The translations under genes and the position numbers were made by a program. The notes under the pieces were generated by a model. That model saw only the letters and a list, made by a program, of their open reading frames with translations. It did not search any database and was not told where the DNA came from. 64,000 nt of DNA, from positions 124,001-188,000 of the forward strand of contig JAWLCA010000004.1 of NCBI GenBank assembly GCA_041687395.1, in the 5' to 3' direction. The stretch's first letter is position 1. Every line of letters begins with the position of its first letter. This DNA comes from JAWLCA01 sp041687395. GTDB lineage: Bacteria > Pseudomonadota > Alphaproteobacteria > Rhodobacterales > Rhodobacteraceae. Of this stretch, positions 43,990-52,446 are shown piece after piece.

Positions 43990-45279
43990 CTACTTTCCAA
44001 TGCAAAAACTGCTGAAGATCTCATCCAGCAAATGCTCCACGTCGATCCGGCCCACCAGAGAATCCAAAGCACGCAGTGCTGTCCTGAGATCTTCTGCGGC
44101 CAGTTCAAACGCTCCCCCATCTTCTATCCCGTTCACAGCCGATTCTAGAACCCCGATTGCACGCAAGACCGCAACACGATGACGTTCCCTCGTCAGCGTT
44201 CCTGCACCACCAACCAGTGGTCGCAGCCGCCCCTCAATCTCGGCCGTGAGCTCATCAAGCCCCGCACCCGTCAAACCGGAAACCCTCAAACCAGTGCCAG
44301 GGTTAAGGTCAGATTTTCCGCGGACAAAGATATCTCCAGATTTGGCGGTCACCGGAAGATCATCATGCTCGTTCGACAGAAGGAACACCCTCAAATCGGC
44401 GGCATCTGCCCTCGCAACCGCGCGCTCGATACCAATCTGCTCCACGGCATCGTCCGTCTGTCGCAAGCCTGCTGTATCGAGGATCGTCACCGGCAGGCCG
44501 GCCAAGCTCATCCGGACCTCGATCACGTCCCGTGTAGTTCCTGCGAATTCAGAGGTGATGGCGGCGTCACGACCAGCCAACGCGTTCAAAAGCGTCGACT
44601 TACCCACATTGGGGCGGCCGACGATCGCCACCTCGAACCCTTCCCGAATCCGCTCTGCGACTTGCGCTCCCGCTGCTTCCCGCCGAAGGTCCGAGAGGAC
44701 AGAATTCACCAACGACAGCACTTCCGGTGCAACATTGACGGGAACATCCTCATCCGCAAAATCGATAGTCGCTTCCAGCAACGCGGCTGCGCGGATCAAC
44801 TGGCTTCGCCATTCCTCGGCCCGCCGCCCAACCGCGCCAGACAGAACGCGCTGCGCCTGCCGGCGCTGCGCCTCCGTCTCAGCATCGATGAGATCCGCCA
44901 GGCCCTCGACCTGTGCGAGATCGAGGCAACCATTCATCAAGGCGCGACGCGTGAACTCTCCTGGTTCCGCCAGTCGAAGGCCCCGCTGATCCGAAAGGAC
45001 CTCCAGCATGGCGGACACGGTCGCAATACCACCATGCAGATGAAATTCGACAACCTCTTCACCGGTAAAGCTTGCTCCCTTCTGGAAGCACACCACCAAC
45101 GCTTCATCGAGCACCTGACCGCTGCTGTCGCGAATTCGCCGCAGCGCGACGAGTCGGGGTTCTGGCAGCGACCCAGCCAATCGCTCCGCGACAGCCCAAG
45201 CCTCTGGTCCGGATGCACGAACGACGGCAACGCCGGCGCGGCCTCGCGCAGTTGCCAGGGCGAAGATCGTATCAGACAC
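43990..45279 (-). CDS. mnmE: tRNA modification GTPase MnmE (TrmE)
   Basis: 429 residues. The N-terminal domain begins DTIFALATARGRAGVAVVRASGP; the GTPase domain has G1 GRPNVGKSTLLNAL, GTTRDVIEV and DTAGLR; the protein ends in FCIGK, whose cysteine is the family hallmark. It partners MnmG. It is 27 bases downstream of rho, with a palindrome in the gap. Confidence 0.97.
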   Translation of the reverse strand: MSDTIFALATARGRAGVAVVRASGPEAWAVAERLAGSLPEPRLVALRRIRDSSGQVLDEALVVCFQKGASFTGEEVVEFHLHGGIATVSAMLEVLSDQRGLRLAEPGEFTRRALMNGCLDLAQVEGLADLIDAETEAQRRQAQRVLSGAVGRRAEEWRSQLIRAAALLEATIDFADEDVPVNVAPEVLSLVNSVLSDLRREAAGAQVAERIREGFEVAIVGRPNVGKSTLLNALAGRDAAITSEFAGTTRDVIEVRMSLAGLPVTILDTAGLRQTDDAVEQIGIERAVARADAADLRVFLLSNEHDDLPVTAKSGDIFVRGKSDLNPGTGLRVSGLTGAGLDELTAEIEGRLRPLVGGAGTLTRERHRVAVLRAIGVLESAVNGIEDGGAFELAAEDLRTALRALDSLVGRIDVEHLLDEIFSSFCIGK

Positions 45280-45290
45280 AATAACTCCCT

Positions 45291-45306
45291 GTTATCTATA
45301 GATAAC
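45291..45306. repeat. 16-bp perfect palindrome between rho and mnmE
   Basis: GTTATCTATAGATAAC is self-complementary over all 16 bases and begins at the base after the rho stop codon. A third AT-rich half (ataac at 45281) lies beside it. Possible operator; the core TTATC resembles part of a DnaA box but is not one. Confidence 0.6.
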
Positions 45307-46578
45307 TCAGGTGTTCATTGAGTCGAAGAAGTCGCTGTTCGTCTTGGTCTGCTTCAACTTCGAGATGAGGAACTCGATGGCATCCGTCGTTCCCATCGGG
45401 TTCAGGATCCGACGCAGAACAAAGGTTTTCTGCAGATCGCCCTTGTCGACGAGCAGTTCTTCCTTCCGCGTGCCCGACTTCAGGATATCCATGGCGGGGA
45501 AAACGCGCTTGTCCGCAACCTTCCGATCCAGAACAATCTCGCTGTTGCCCGTGCCCTTGAACTCTTCGAAGATCACTTCGTCCATCCGGCTTCCGGTGTC
45601 GATCAATGCGGTCGCGATGATCGTCAGGCTACCGCCCTCCTCGATGTTCCGCGCCGCACCGAAGAAACGCTTCGGTCGCTGCAACGCGTTGGCATCGACG
45701 CCGCCCGTCAGCACCTTGCCGGAACTGGGAACGACAGTGTTGAACGCACGGCCCAAGCGGGTGATCGAATCCAGAAGTATCACGACATCACGCTTGTGCT
45801 CCACCAGACGCTTCGCCTTTTCGATCACCATTTCGGCGACGGCCACGTGTCGCGTTGCCGGTTCGTCGAAAGTGGAAGAGACGACCTCGCCTTTTACCGA
45901 TCGCTGCATGTCGGTCACTTCCTCGGGACGCTCGTCGATCAACAGAACGATCAGATAACATTCCGGATGGTTCTCTGCGATCGACTGGGCAATATTCTGA
46001 AGCAGAACTGTCTTACCGGTCCGAGGGGGTGCGACGATCAGGGCGCGCTGTCCCTTGCCGAGCGGGGCAACGATATCGATGATCCGGCCAGATCGATCCT
46101 TCACCGTGGGGTCCGGCTGTTCCATCCGAAGACGTTCGTCGGGATAAAGCGGCGTAAGGTTGTCGAAATGCACCTTGTGGCGTGCTTTCTCGGGTTCATC
46201 GAAGTTGATCCGCGTGACGTTCGTCATGCAGAAGTAACGCTCGTTCTCCCGCGGTGCCTGGATCACTCCCTCCACCGTGTCGCCAGTGCGCAGACTGAAC
46301 TGCCGGATCATGTCAGGCGAGACATAGATGTCATCCGGTCCAGGAAGGTAGTTGGCTTCTTTCGACCGCAAAAAGCCGAAGCCGTCCTGAAGCACCTCCA
46401 GAACGCCGTCCCCGCCAACCTCCCAGCCCTCCTCGGCCCGCTCCTTCAGGATCGAGAACATCATCTCGCCCTTACGCATGGACGAGGCATTCTCGATATC
46501 CAAATCTTCAGCCATGGCCAGAAGATCGGCCGGCGATTTCGCCTTGAGTTCGGAAAGATTCAAATGATGCTCGGTCAT
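45307..46578 (-). CDS. rho: Transcription termination factor Rho
   Basis: 423 residues from the ATG giving MTEHHLNLSELKAKSPADLL; longer frames upstream are not supported. RNA-binding domain with EVLQDGFGFLRSKEANYLPGPDDIYVS, then the ATPase with Walker A APPRTGKT, the Q-loop region around VLIDERPEEVTDMQ and the R-loop SGKVLTGGVDANALQ. Ring helicase that terminates transcription. Many genes here lack T-tailed hairpins, so Rho-dependent ends are likely common in this genome. Confidence 0.97.
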   Translation of the reverse strand: MTEHHLNLSELKAKSPADLLAMAEDLDIENASSMRKGEMMFSILKERAEEGWEVGGDGVLEVLQDGFGFLRSKEANYLPGPDDIYVSPDMIRQFSLRTGDTVEGVIQAPRENERYFCMTNVTRINFDEPEKARHKVHFDNLTPLYPDERLRMEQPDPTVKDRSGRIIDIVAPLGKGQRALIVAPPRTGKTVLLQNIAQSIAENHPECYLIVLLIDERPEEVTDMQRSVKGEVVSSTFDEPATRHVAVAEMVIEKAKRLVEHKRDVVILLDSITRLGRAFNTVVPSSGKVLTGGVDANALQRPKRFFGAARNIEEGGSLTIIATALIDTGSRMDEVIFEEFKGTGNSEIVLDRKVADKRVFPAMDILKSGTRKEELLVDKGDLQKTFVLRRILNPMGTTDAIEFLISKLKQTKTNSDFFDSMNT

Positions 46579-46700
46579 GGGATCGCAATATGATGGCAGC
46601 CCCGGCGGGGCATGCTGTGTCGGTTCGGGGGAGTTCAAGGGCCGGACGGCCAAAGGTCGGATACACCGGGACCGTGATCGAGTCAATCAGCCTGTCTGGC

Positions 46701-47153
46701 TCAGTACTTCACGACAACGGAAATCACGATCGCCACCATCAGCACGGTCGGCACTTCGTTCATCATCCGGAAGCGTCGTCCAGACAGCCTGTTCCGACCC
46801 TGCAGGAAATCCCGGCGACGCCCCGCAAGCCACATGTGAAACCACGTCATCCCGGCGACTCCAGCCACCTTTACCCAAGGCCAAGCCATCGACCAATCCA
46901 CGATCCCGGGCGTCACAACCAGAAGTAGCCCAAGCACCCAAGTGGTGATCATGGCAGGGTTCATGATGACGCGCAGGAGTTTCAACTCCATGGTCTGGAA
47001 AAGTCGGTCGCGGTCCGACCCTGTCTGCGCCTGTTCGGCGTGATAGACGAACAATCTCGGCAGATAGAACAACCCCGCCATCCACGCGATGACGGCCATT
47101 ATGTGAACCGCCTTCACCCATGGGTAAAGCGCGATAAACCAGTCTGTCATCAT
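46701..47153 (-). CDS. hemJ: Protoporphyrinogen IX oxidase HemJ (UPF0093)
   Basis: 150 residues, four membrane helices. The HemJ pattern is present: WVKAVHIMAVIAWMAGLFYLPRLFVYH at the N-terminus (H17 and H37, probable haem ligands) and RRFRMMNEVPTVLMVAIVI at the end. It oxidises protoporphyrinogen IX in bacteria without HemY or HemG, a step shared by haem and bacteriochlorophyll. It is the last gene before the putative origin. Start is the first or second of two adjacent ATG codons. Confidence 0.92.
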   Translation of the reverse strand: MMTDWFIALYPWVKAVHIMAVIAWMAGLFYLPRLFVYHAEQAQTGSDRDRLFQTMELKLLRVIMNPAMITTWVLGLLLVVTPGIVDWSMAWPWVKVAGVAGMTWFHMWLAGRRRDFLQGRNRLSGRRFRMMNEVPTVLMVAIVISVVVKY

Positions 47154-47574
47154 GCACCCGACCCGTTGTTCCCTAGCCTGCCTTCTAAATTAAATAATAG
47201 GTGAAAGGAAAGATGATGTAGTTGTAGAGGCAGTGGATTTCCGGATTGCCGGAGTTATCCGGAAATCAATCCACTGCTTCCAAGGGTGTGGATGGATGTA
47301 TGGATAAGCTGAAAAAGTGCCACGCAGGAACATTTATCCCATTATATTCAATAACCTATATCGGACCCTAGCCGACGCCTATCTGTGGAGAAGTGTTGCT
47401 CTCACTCAACTTCTTTCGATGTCCCACAGGTCCGTTGGTTACCGATCCACAACGGGATAACTTCCCTGATCACTTGACAGGGGAAGGGCACGGGCCGCAT
47501 TGATCTCCTCCGACCCCCGGCTTGAGTTGACACACCCTGGATTGTTCCCCGCTTATCCACAGGCTTCCCCAACC
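47154..47574. other. Putative chromosomal replication origin (oriC)
   Basis: A 421-base gene-free gap, A/T-rich for this genome, between the divergent hemJ and maf genes. It holds one perfect DnaA box TTATCCACA (47553-47561), two with one mismatch on the minus strand (TATGGATAA 47299-47307; TGTGGAGAA 47384-47392), weaker ones (TGTGGATGG 47287; TTATCCGGA 47255; CGATCCACA 47443), and A/T-rich stretches at 47185-47200 and 47331-47360 that could unwind. An inverted repeat lies at 47230-47277. Genes on both sides run away from it. The gene order rho...maf-aroE-coaE-dnaQ-secB with parAB nearby is that of the Caulobacter origin region. Confidence 0.85.
47230..47277. repeat. Imperfect inverted repeat in the putative oriC
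   Basis: GCAGTGGATTTCCGGAT (47230-47246) is matched by its complement at 47257-47277, with four extra bases in the right arm and a 10-base loop. The loop and right arm contain TTATCCGGA, a degenerate DnaA box. Confidence 0.8.
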
Positions 47575-48174
47575 ATGGATCGTCCCCTCCTGCTCGCGTC
47601 CGGTTCCGAGGTACGCCTCAGATTGCTGCAAAACGCAGGCCTTGCAGTGACCGCGCGACCGGCCCGCGTGGACGAAGCAGCAATCAGGGCCGCCTTGCAG
47701 GCCGAGGGTGCCAGCCCGCGCAACGTTGCAGACACCTTGGCAGAGATGAAGGCGCGGAAGATCGCAGAGCGAGAGCGGGGCGCGCTTGTGTTGGGCTGCG
47801 ATCAGATCCTCGATCTGGAGGGCCAGCTTCTTTCGAAGCCAGAGAGTCCAGCCATGGCGCGAACACAGCTGGCACAGCTTTCGGGCAAGACGCATCGCTT
47901 GCTCTCCGCCGCGGTTCTCTACGATGTGGCCCGTCCCGTCTGGCGTCATGTCGGCGTCGCGCGGTTGAGCATGCGCCACCTTTCCGACGCCTGGATCGCC
48001 AGCTATGTTGACCGCAACTGGGACAGCATCCGCCATTCCATCGGCGGATACCTGTTGGAGGAGGAGGGCGTGCGTTTGTTCAGCGCGATCGAAGGTGACT
48101 ACTTCACGATCCTTGGCCTGCCGTTGATACCGTTGCTGAACGCAATGGTGGCCCGTGGTGACCTGGAAACATGA
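47575..48174 (+). CDS. maf: Maf family nucleotide pyrophosphatase
   Basis: 199 residues from the ATG giving MDRPLLLASGSEVRLRLL. Maf proteins hydrolyse non-canonical or excess NTPs (dTTP/UTP/pseudo-UTP in family members). The LASGSEVRLRLL loop, the LVLGCDQILDLEG stretch with its catalytic aspartate and SIGGYLLEEEGVRLFSAIEGDYFTILGLP fit. First gene to the right of the proposed origin; overlaps aroE by four bases. Confidence 0.92.
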   Translation: MDRPLLLASGSEVRLRLLQNAGLAVTARPARVDEAAIRAALQAEGASPRNVADTLAEMKARKIAERERGALVLGCDQILDLEGQLLSKPESPAMARTQLAQLSGKTHRLLSAAVLYDVARPVWRHVGVARLSMRHLSDAWIASYVDRNWDSIRHSIGGYLLEEEGVRLFSAIEGDYFTILGLPLIPLLNAMVARGDLET

Positions 48175-49013
48175 CATCTCTTTCTTCGATCCCGCTGGCC
48201 GGTGTCGTCGGTCAACCCGTCGCGCACAGCAAGTCACCGCGCCTTCACGCGCATTGGTTGCGCCGTTACGGAATCACCGGGTACTACGTCCCGCTCGATG
48301 TCGCCCAGGGAGATCTCGAAGAGGTGCTCTTGGCCTTGCCCAAGGCGGGCTTCGTCGGGGTGAATGTGACGATTCCCCATAAGGAAAGCGTCCTAAAGAT
48401 CGCCGATGTGATCAGTGACCGCGCGGCGCTGATCGGTGCGGCAAACACGCTGATCTTTCGCAAGGATGGCAAGATTCACGCTGACAACACCGACGGCTAC
48501 GGATTTCTCACTAATCTGCATGCAGGTGCGCCGGGTTGGCAACCAGCCGCGGGACCCGCAGCCGTTCTGGGGGCGGGCGGGGCCTCGCGCGCGGTTATCG
48601 TAGCATTGCTTGAGGCAGGCGTTCCCGAAATCCGGCTGGCCAATCGGACACGGGCACGTGCCGAGGCGCTCCACGCCGAGTTCGGGGGCCGGATTTCCGT
48701 CTATGACTGGGTGCAATCGGCGGCGATGCTCGAAGATTGCGTCACTCTTGTGAACACCACGGCGCTTGGCATGCAAGGCAAGCCCGATCTCAAGCTGTCG
48801 CTGGATCGCCTCCCGCCGCAGGCTGTGGTGAATGACCTCGTCTACACGCCCCTGCGCACCGGTTTTCTTCAATCCGCCGAAGCCCATGGCTGCACGACCG
48901 TCGATGGGTTGGGGATGTTGCTGCATCAGGCCGTTCCCGGCTTCGAGCGCTGGTTTGGTCATCGGCCCGAGGTGGATCAGGCGACACGCGATCTGCTGCT
49001 CGACCCGGCATGA
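48171..49013 (+). CDS. aroE: Shikimate dehydrogenase
   Basis: 280 residues. NADPH-dependent reduction of 3-dehydroshikimate in aromatic amino-acid synthesis. Substrate-binding motifs GQPVAHSKSPRLHAHWL and VGVNVTIPHKESV (with its lysine), ADNTDGYGF, and the nucleotide motif VLGAGGASRAVIVAL. Ends overlapping coaE by four bases. Part of the maf-aroE-coaE-dnaQ operon. Confidence 0.96.
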   Translation: MTSLSSIPLAGVVGQPVAHSKSPRLHAHWLRRYGITGYYVPLDVAQGDLEEVLLALPKAGFVGVNVTIPHKESVLKIADVISDRAALIGAANTLIFRKDGKIHADNTDGYGFLTNLHAGAPGWQPAAGPAAVLGAGGASRAVIVALLEAGVPEIRLANRTRARAEALHAEFGGRISVYDWVQSAAMLEDCVTLVNTTALGMQGKPDLKLSLDRLPPQAVVNDLVYTPLRTGFLQSAEAHGCTTVDGLGMLLHQAVPGFERWFGHRPEVDQATRDLLLDPA

Positions 49014-49621
49014 GCCGTCCGTTCGTCCTCGGCCTGACAGGCTCCATCGGGATGGGGAAGTCGACGACCGCGCGGCTGTTCGCCGAAGAGGGCGTGCCGG
49101 TCTGGGACGCGGATGCCGCCGTGCACCGGCTGTATCAGGGACCGGCGGTCGCCAGGATGGCGGCATTGTTTCCCGCTTCGGTGGTCGACGGACAGGTGGA
49201 CCGTGCCGTTCTGCGGGATTGGATCGCAAGGGATGCGACAGCACTGTCGCAGATCGAAGCGGTGATTCACCCGTTGGTTGCGGCGGATCGTGAGGCTTTC
49301 ATTGCGCGTGCCGCTCGGGCGCGCGAGCCGCTTGTCGTTCTGGATATCCCGCTGCTGTTTGAAACCGGCGCCGATGCGACCGTGGATGCAACGCTTGTCG
49401 TGACCGCGCCGCCGGATGTGCAACGCGCGCGGGTGCTGGCACGTCCCGGCATGACGGAAGAACGCTTCGAGGCGATGCTTGCGCGGCAGCTGCCGGATGC
49501 CGAAAAGCGCACCCGCGCCACCCATGTGATCGAAACCTTGACGATCGACGGTGCGCGAGATGCAGTACGTTCACTGATTGCCAAACTCGGAAAGGGACAG
49601 GATGCGCGAGATCGTTCTTGA
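49010..49621 (+). CDS. coaE: Dephospho-CoA kinase
   Basis: 203 residues. Last step of coenzyme A synthesis. P-loop GLTGSIGMGKSTTARLFAEEG at the N-terminus, PVWDADAAVHRLYQ, and the lid IEAVIHPLV followed by VLDIPLLFETG. Overlaps aroE (ATGA) and, at its end, dnaQ by 20 bases. Confidence 0.96.
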   Translation: MSRPFVLGLTGSIGMGKSTTARLFAEEGVPVWDADAAVHRLYQGPAVARMAALFPASVVDGQVDRAVLRDWIARDATALSQIEAVIHPLVAADREAFIARAARAREPLVVLDIPLLFETGADATVDATLVVTAPPDVQRARVLARPGMTEERFEAMLARQLPDAEKRTRATHVIETLTIDGARDAVRSLIAKLGKGQDARDRS

Positions 49622-50291
49622 TACCGAGACGACGGGGCTAGACCCATACGACGGCCACAGAATCGTCGAGATCGGGGCGGTGGAACTTTTCAACCACATG
49701 CCCACCGGACGCACCTATCATCAGTATATCAATCCGCAGCGCGCGGTTCCCGCCGAGGCGATAGCCGTTCATGGCCTGACCGACGAGTTTCTCCGCGACA
49801 AGCCGCTTTTCACTGCGGTTGCCGGCGCCTTCCTCGACTTCGTCGCGGGCGCAAAGCTCGTGATCCACAACGCCACCTTCGACATGCGCTTCCTGAACGC
49901 CGAACTGGAATGGGCAGGTCTTGCCCGCCTGTCGGATGAGGTCGCGGTTGACACGCTGATGATCGCCAGGCGCCGGTTTCCAGGCTCCCCTGCCTCGCTC
50001 GATGCTCTCTGCCGTCGCTTTGGCGTCGACAACTCGGCCCGCGAGAAACACGGGGCGTTGCTGGACAGCGAAATCCTGGCTGAGGTCTATCTGGAACTCA
50101 TCGGCGGGCGGCAGCCCGATTTCGCGCTCTCAGTCACCAGCCGTCAGGGACCATCCGTGCAGACGACCGACTGGCGGCCCAGGCCCCGCCCGATGCCGCT
50201 GCCGCCGCGAATCACCGATGATGAGAAAACGGCCCACGACGGGTTCGTCGCGGGCCTTGGAGAAAACGCGCTCTGGTTGCGGTATTCCTGA
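49602..50291 (+). CDS. dnaQ: DNA polymerase III epsilon subunit (proofreading exonuclease)
   Basis: 229 residues from the ATG after AAAGGGACAGG. DEDDh exonuclease: ExoI VLDTETTGLDP (the Asp and Glu), ExoII HNATFDMRFLNAE, ExoIII HGALLDSEILAEVYLEL with the histidine and last aspartate. C-terminal tail (PRPRPMPLPP...) probably reaches the polymerase subunit. Converges with secB with five bases between. Confidence 0.96.
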   Translation: MREIVLDTETTGLDPYDGHRIVEIGAVELFNHMPTGRTYHQYINPQRAVPAEAIAVHGLTDEFLRDKPLFTAVAGAFLDFVAGAKLVIHNATFDMRFLNAELEWAGLARLSDEVAVDTLMIARRRFPGSPASLDALCRRFGVDNSAREKHGALLDSEILAEVYLELIGGRQPDFALSVTSRQGPSVQTTDWRPRPRPMPLPPRITDDEKTAHDGFVAGLGENALWLRYS

Positions 50292-50296
50292 GCCGT

Positions 50297-50836
50297 TCAG
50301 GAAACCGGGGTCTGGGGTTTCTGCTGGTCGGCCTGACGGCGGGAGATTTCCTGGCGGTAAAGCGCAAGGAAGTCGACGTTATCCAGGTTCAGTGCCGGGA
50401 AGCCGCCGTCGCGCGTCACGTCGCTGACGATGCGCCGGATGAATGGGAAAAGCATCCGCGGACATTCGATCAGCAGGAATGGATGCATTTGCTCCTGTGG
50501 CACGCCCTCGATGTGAAAGATACCGCCGTATTCCAGTTCCAGCAGGAAAAGCGGCTCGTTGTTCGCCTTGTTCCGGGACTGGACCTTGAACTTGCAGGTC
50601 ACCTCGTACTGGTTCGCGGCTTGCCGGGCCTTGGCATCAAGGCTGACCTGCACCTGGATGTCGGGCTGGACTTCGGTCCCCTGAATGCCCTTCTGGGCGA
50701 CGATGTTTTCGAACGACATGTCGCGGATGAACTGTCCGAGAACCTTCATCGTCAGTTGCTGGGCCTGCTGCTGCCCGTCCCCCTGGGCGGCTGCCCCCGC
50801 CTCCGGCTTGGCGGCCCCGTTTTCCGATTCACTCAT
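50297..50836 (-). CDS. secB: Protein-export chaperone SecB
   Basis: 179 residues. A Gln/Ala-rich N-terminus precedes the SecB core: MKVLGQFIRDMSFENIVAQKG, YEVTCKFKVQSRNK, FLLELEYGGIFHIEGVPQEQMHPFLLIECPRMLFPFIRRIVSDVTRDGGFPALNLDNVDF. It keeps preproteins unfolded for SecA. It lies 85 bases downstream of a Nudix gene on the same strand and is a standard neighbour of dnaQ in alphaproteobacteria. Confidence 0.97.
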   Translation of the reverse strand: MSESENGAAKPEAGAAAQGDGQQQAQQLTMKVLGQFIRDMSFENIVAQKGIQGTEVQPDIQVQVSLDAKARQAANQYEVTCKFKVQSRNKANNEPLFLLELEYGGIFHIEGVPQEQMHPFLLIECPRMLFPFIRRIVSDVTRDGGFPALNLDNVDFLALYRQEISRRQADQQKPQTPVS

Positions 50837-50921
50837 GATCTGCTCCCTGATCTCTGTCCGAAATTGGGCGTCTTCCTAGCAGACCCCCGGATCAGCCTCA
50901 ATTGCGGCCTTCACGCACCCT

Positions 50922-51359
50922 TCACCGCACAAGATGGGTCACGAAGGCGCGATCTCCCGCATTCCCAAGCTCGTCGGCTGCCTGTTCGATCGGCATCCAA
51001 TGCGCGCTGTGCCCCTGCTCGCGCGGGGATCCGTGCCGGCGCACGGGTCGCGCAAGAAAGATGGTGCATAGTTTCTCGGCCCAGAGATCGTATTCCGGCA
51101 TGTAGGTGAACCGTCGGAACGCACCCAGCCGCCGGATCGGGGCAATACGCCAGCCGGTTTCCTCGAACACCTCACGATGCAGCGCGAAGATCGGGGATTC
51201 GCCGGGATCGATGCCCCCACCGGGAAGCTGGAACTCTGGCCATGGCTCTGCCTGGTGGGTCAGCAGCAGGCGGTTCTCGTGCTTCAGCACGGCATAGACC
51301 CCCGGCCTGCGGCGATAGTGCCGACCCTGCTCCACAGGTTCCCCGTACCGTCTGATCAT
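50922..51359 (-). CDS. Nudix hydrolase
   Basis: 145 residues from the ATG after GGGGAG. The Nudix box is intact: GGGIDPGESPIFALHREVFEETGW. The preceding sequence (GVYAVLKHENRLLLTHQAEPWPEFQLPGGG) is typical of small Nudix enzymes acting on nucleoside diphosphate derivatives. The substrate cannot be predicted. It diverges from hslO. Confidence 0.88.
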   Translation of the reverse strand: MIRRYGEPVEQGRHYRRRPGVYAVLKHENRLLLTHQAEPWPEFQLPGGGIDPGESPIFALHREVFEETGWRIAPIRRLGAFRRFTYMPEYDLWAEKLCTIFLARPVRRHGSPREQGHSAHWMPIEQAADELGNAGDRAFVTHLVR

Positions 51360-51447
51360 CGCGCTCCCCTTGGTCGTGGCGTTGCCCTGCCTACATAAGC
51401 CGGGTATGCCAAGCCGCCCGTCCAAGGGAAAGTCGCAAGGACCCGCC

Positions 51448-52446
51448 ATGTCACTCGGATCGCAGATCGCCTGGGACGACACCGTCCTCCCCTTCCAACT
51501 TGACCGCTCGGATATCCGCGGGCGTGTCGCCCGGCTGGATGGCGTTCTGGACGACGTGCTGTCGCGCCACGACTATCCCCCGGCGGTAGAGCAACTGGTG
51601 GCCGAGGCAGCGATGCTTACGGCGCTGATCGGCCAGACGATCAAGTTGCGGTGGAAGTTGTCGCTGCAGGTGCGCGGCAACGGGCCGGTGCGGGTGATCG
51701 CGACGGACTATTACGGACCGGCCGAAGAGGGCGGGACCGCCCGTATCCGCGCCTGGGCCGGGTTCGATGCCAAGGCGATCGATCACCGCCCCCCGCTTGA
51801 GCAACTGGGCGAGGGCTATTTCGCGATCCTCATCGACCAGGGCCCCGGAACGACGCCGTATCAGGGGATCACCCCCCTGACAGGAGGGTCGCTTTCGTCC
51901 TGTGCGGAGGCCTATTTCGCGCAGTCCGAACAGTTGCCGACGCGGTTTTCACTGTCTTGGGGCCGATCCACCCAGCCGGGAGAGCCCGAACACTGGCGCG
52001 CAGGCGGCGTGATGCTGCAGCACATGCCCAAGGCCTCGCCCCATGCCCAGGGGGGTGGATCCGGCGAGGGCGGGCTGTTGGCCGCGACCGACATCCTGTT
52101 CGGCGAGGACGAGGAGAACTGGAGCCGTGCCAATCTGCTTCTGGACACGGTGGAGGATCTGGAACTGATCGGCCCGTCGGTGCAGCCGACCGATCTGCTC
52201 GTGCGCCTGTTCCATGAGGAACAGCCTCGTGTATTCGACGCCCAGCGCATTCGTTTTGGCTGTTCCTGCTCCGAAGACAAGGTGCGGCAAAGCCTGTCGA
52301 TCTATTCAGCCAAGGACATCGCCACGATGACGACGGAGAAGGGTGATGTGACAGCCGATTGCCAGTTCTGCGGGGCCCACTACGTGCTTGATCCCGCGAC
52401 GCTGGGTTTCGAGGCGACCGAGGGGTCGGACCGTGGTGGCGATTGA
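51448..52446 (+). CDS. hslO: Redox-regulated chaperone Hsp33
   Basis: 332 residues from the ATG seven bases after AAGG. Hsp33 becomes active on oxidation. The zinc-binding redox switch has all four cysteines: C272 and C274 (GCSCSEDK) and C305 and C308 (CQFCGAHY). N-terminal core with VRVIATDYYGP and LGEGYFAILIDQGPGTTPYQGITPLTGGSLSSCAEAYFAQSEQLPT. The next gene starts inside its last 14 bases. Confidence 0.94.
   Translation: MSLGSQIAWDDTVLPFQLDRSDIRGRVARLDGVLDDVLSRHDYPPAVEQLVAEAAMLTALIGQTIKLRWKLSLQVRGNGPVRVIATDYYGPAEEGGTARIRAWAGFDAKAIDHRPPLEQLGEGYFAILIDQGPGTTPYQGITPLTGGSLSSCAEAYFAQSEQLPTRFSLSWGRSTQPGEPEHWRAGGVMLQHMPKASPHAQGGGSGEGGLLAATDILFGEDEENWSRANLLLDTVEDLELIGPSVQPTDLLVRLFHEEQPRVFDAQRIRFGCSCSEDKVRQSLSIYSAKDIATMTTEKGDVTADCQFCGAHYVLDPATLGFEATEGSDRGGD

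Noticed and set aside
47500..47574. Upstream in-frame start for maf
   Set aside because: It would add 25 residues unlike Maf proteins and would run through the best DnaA box.
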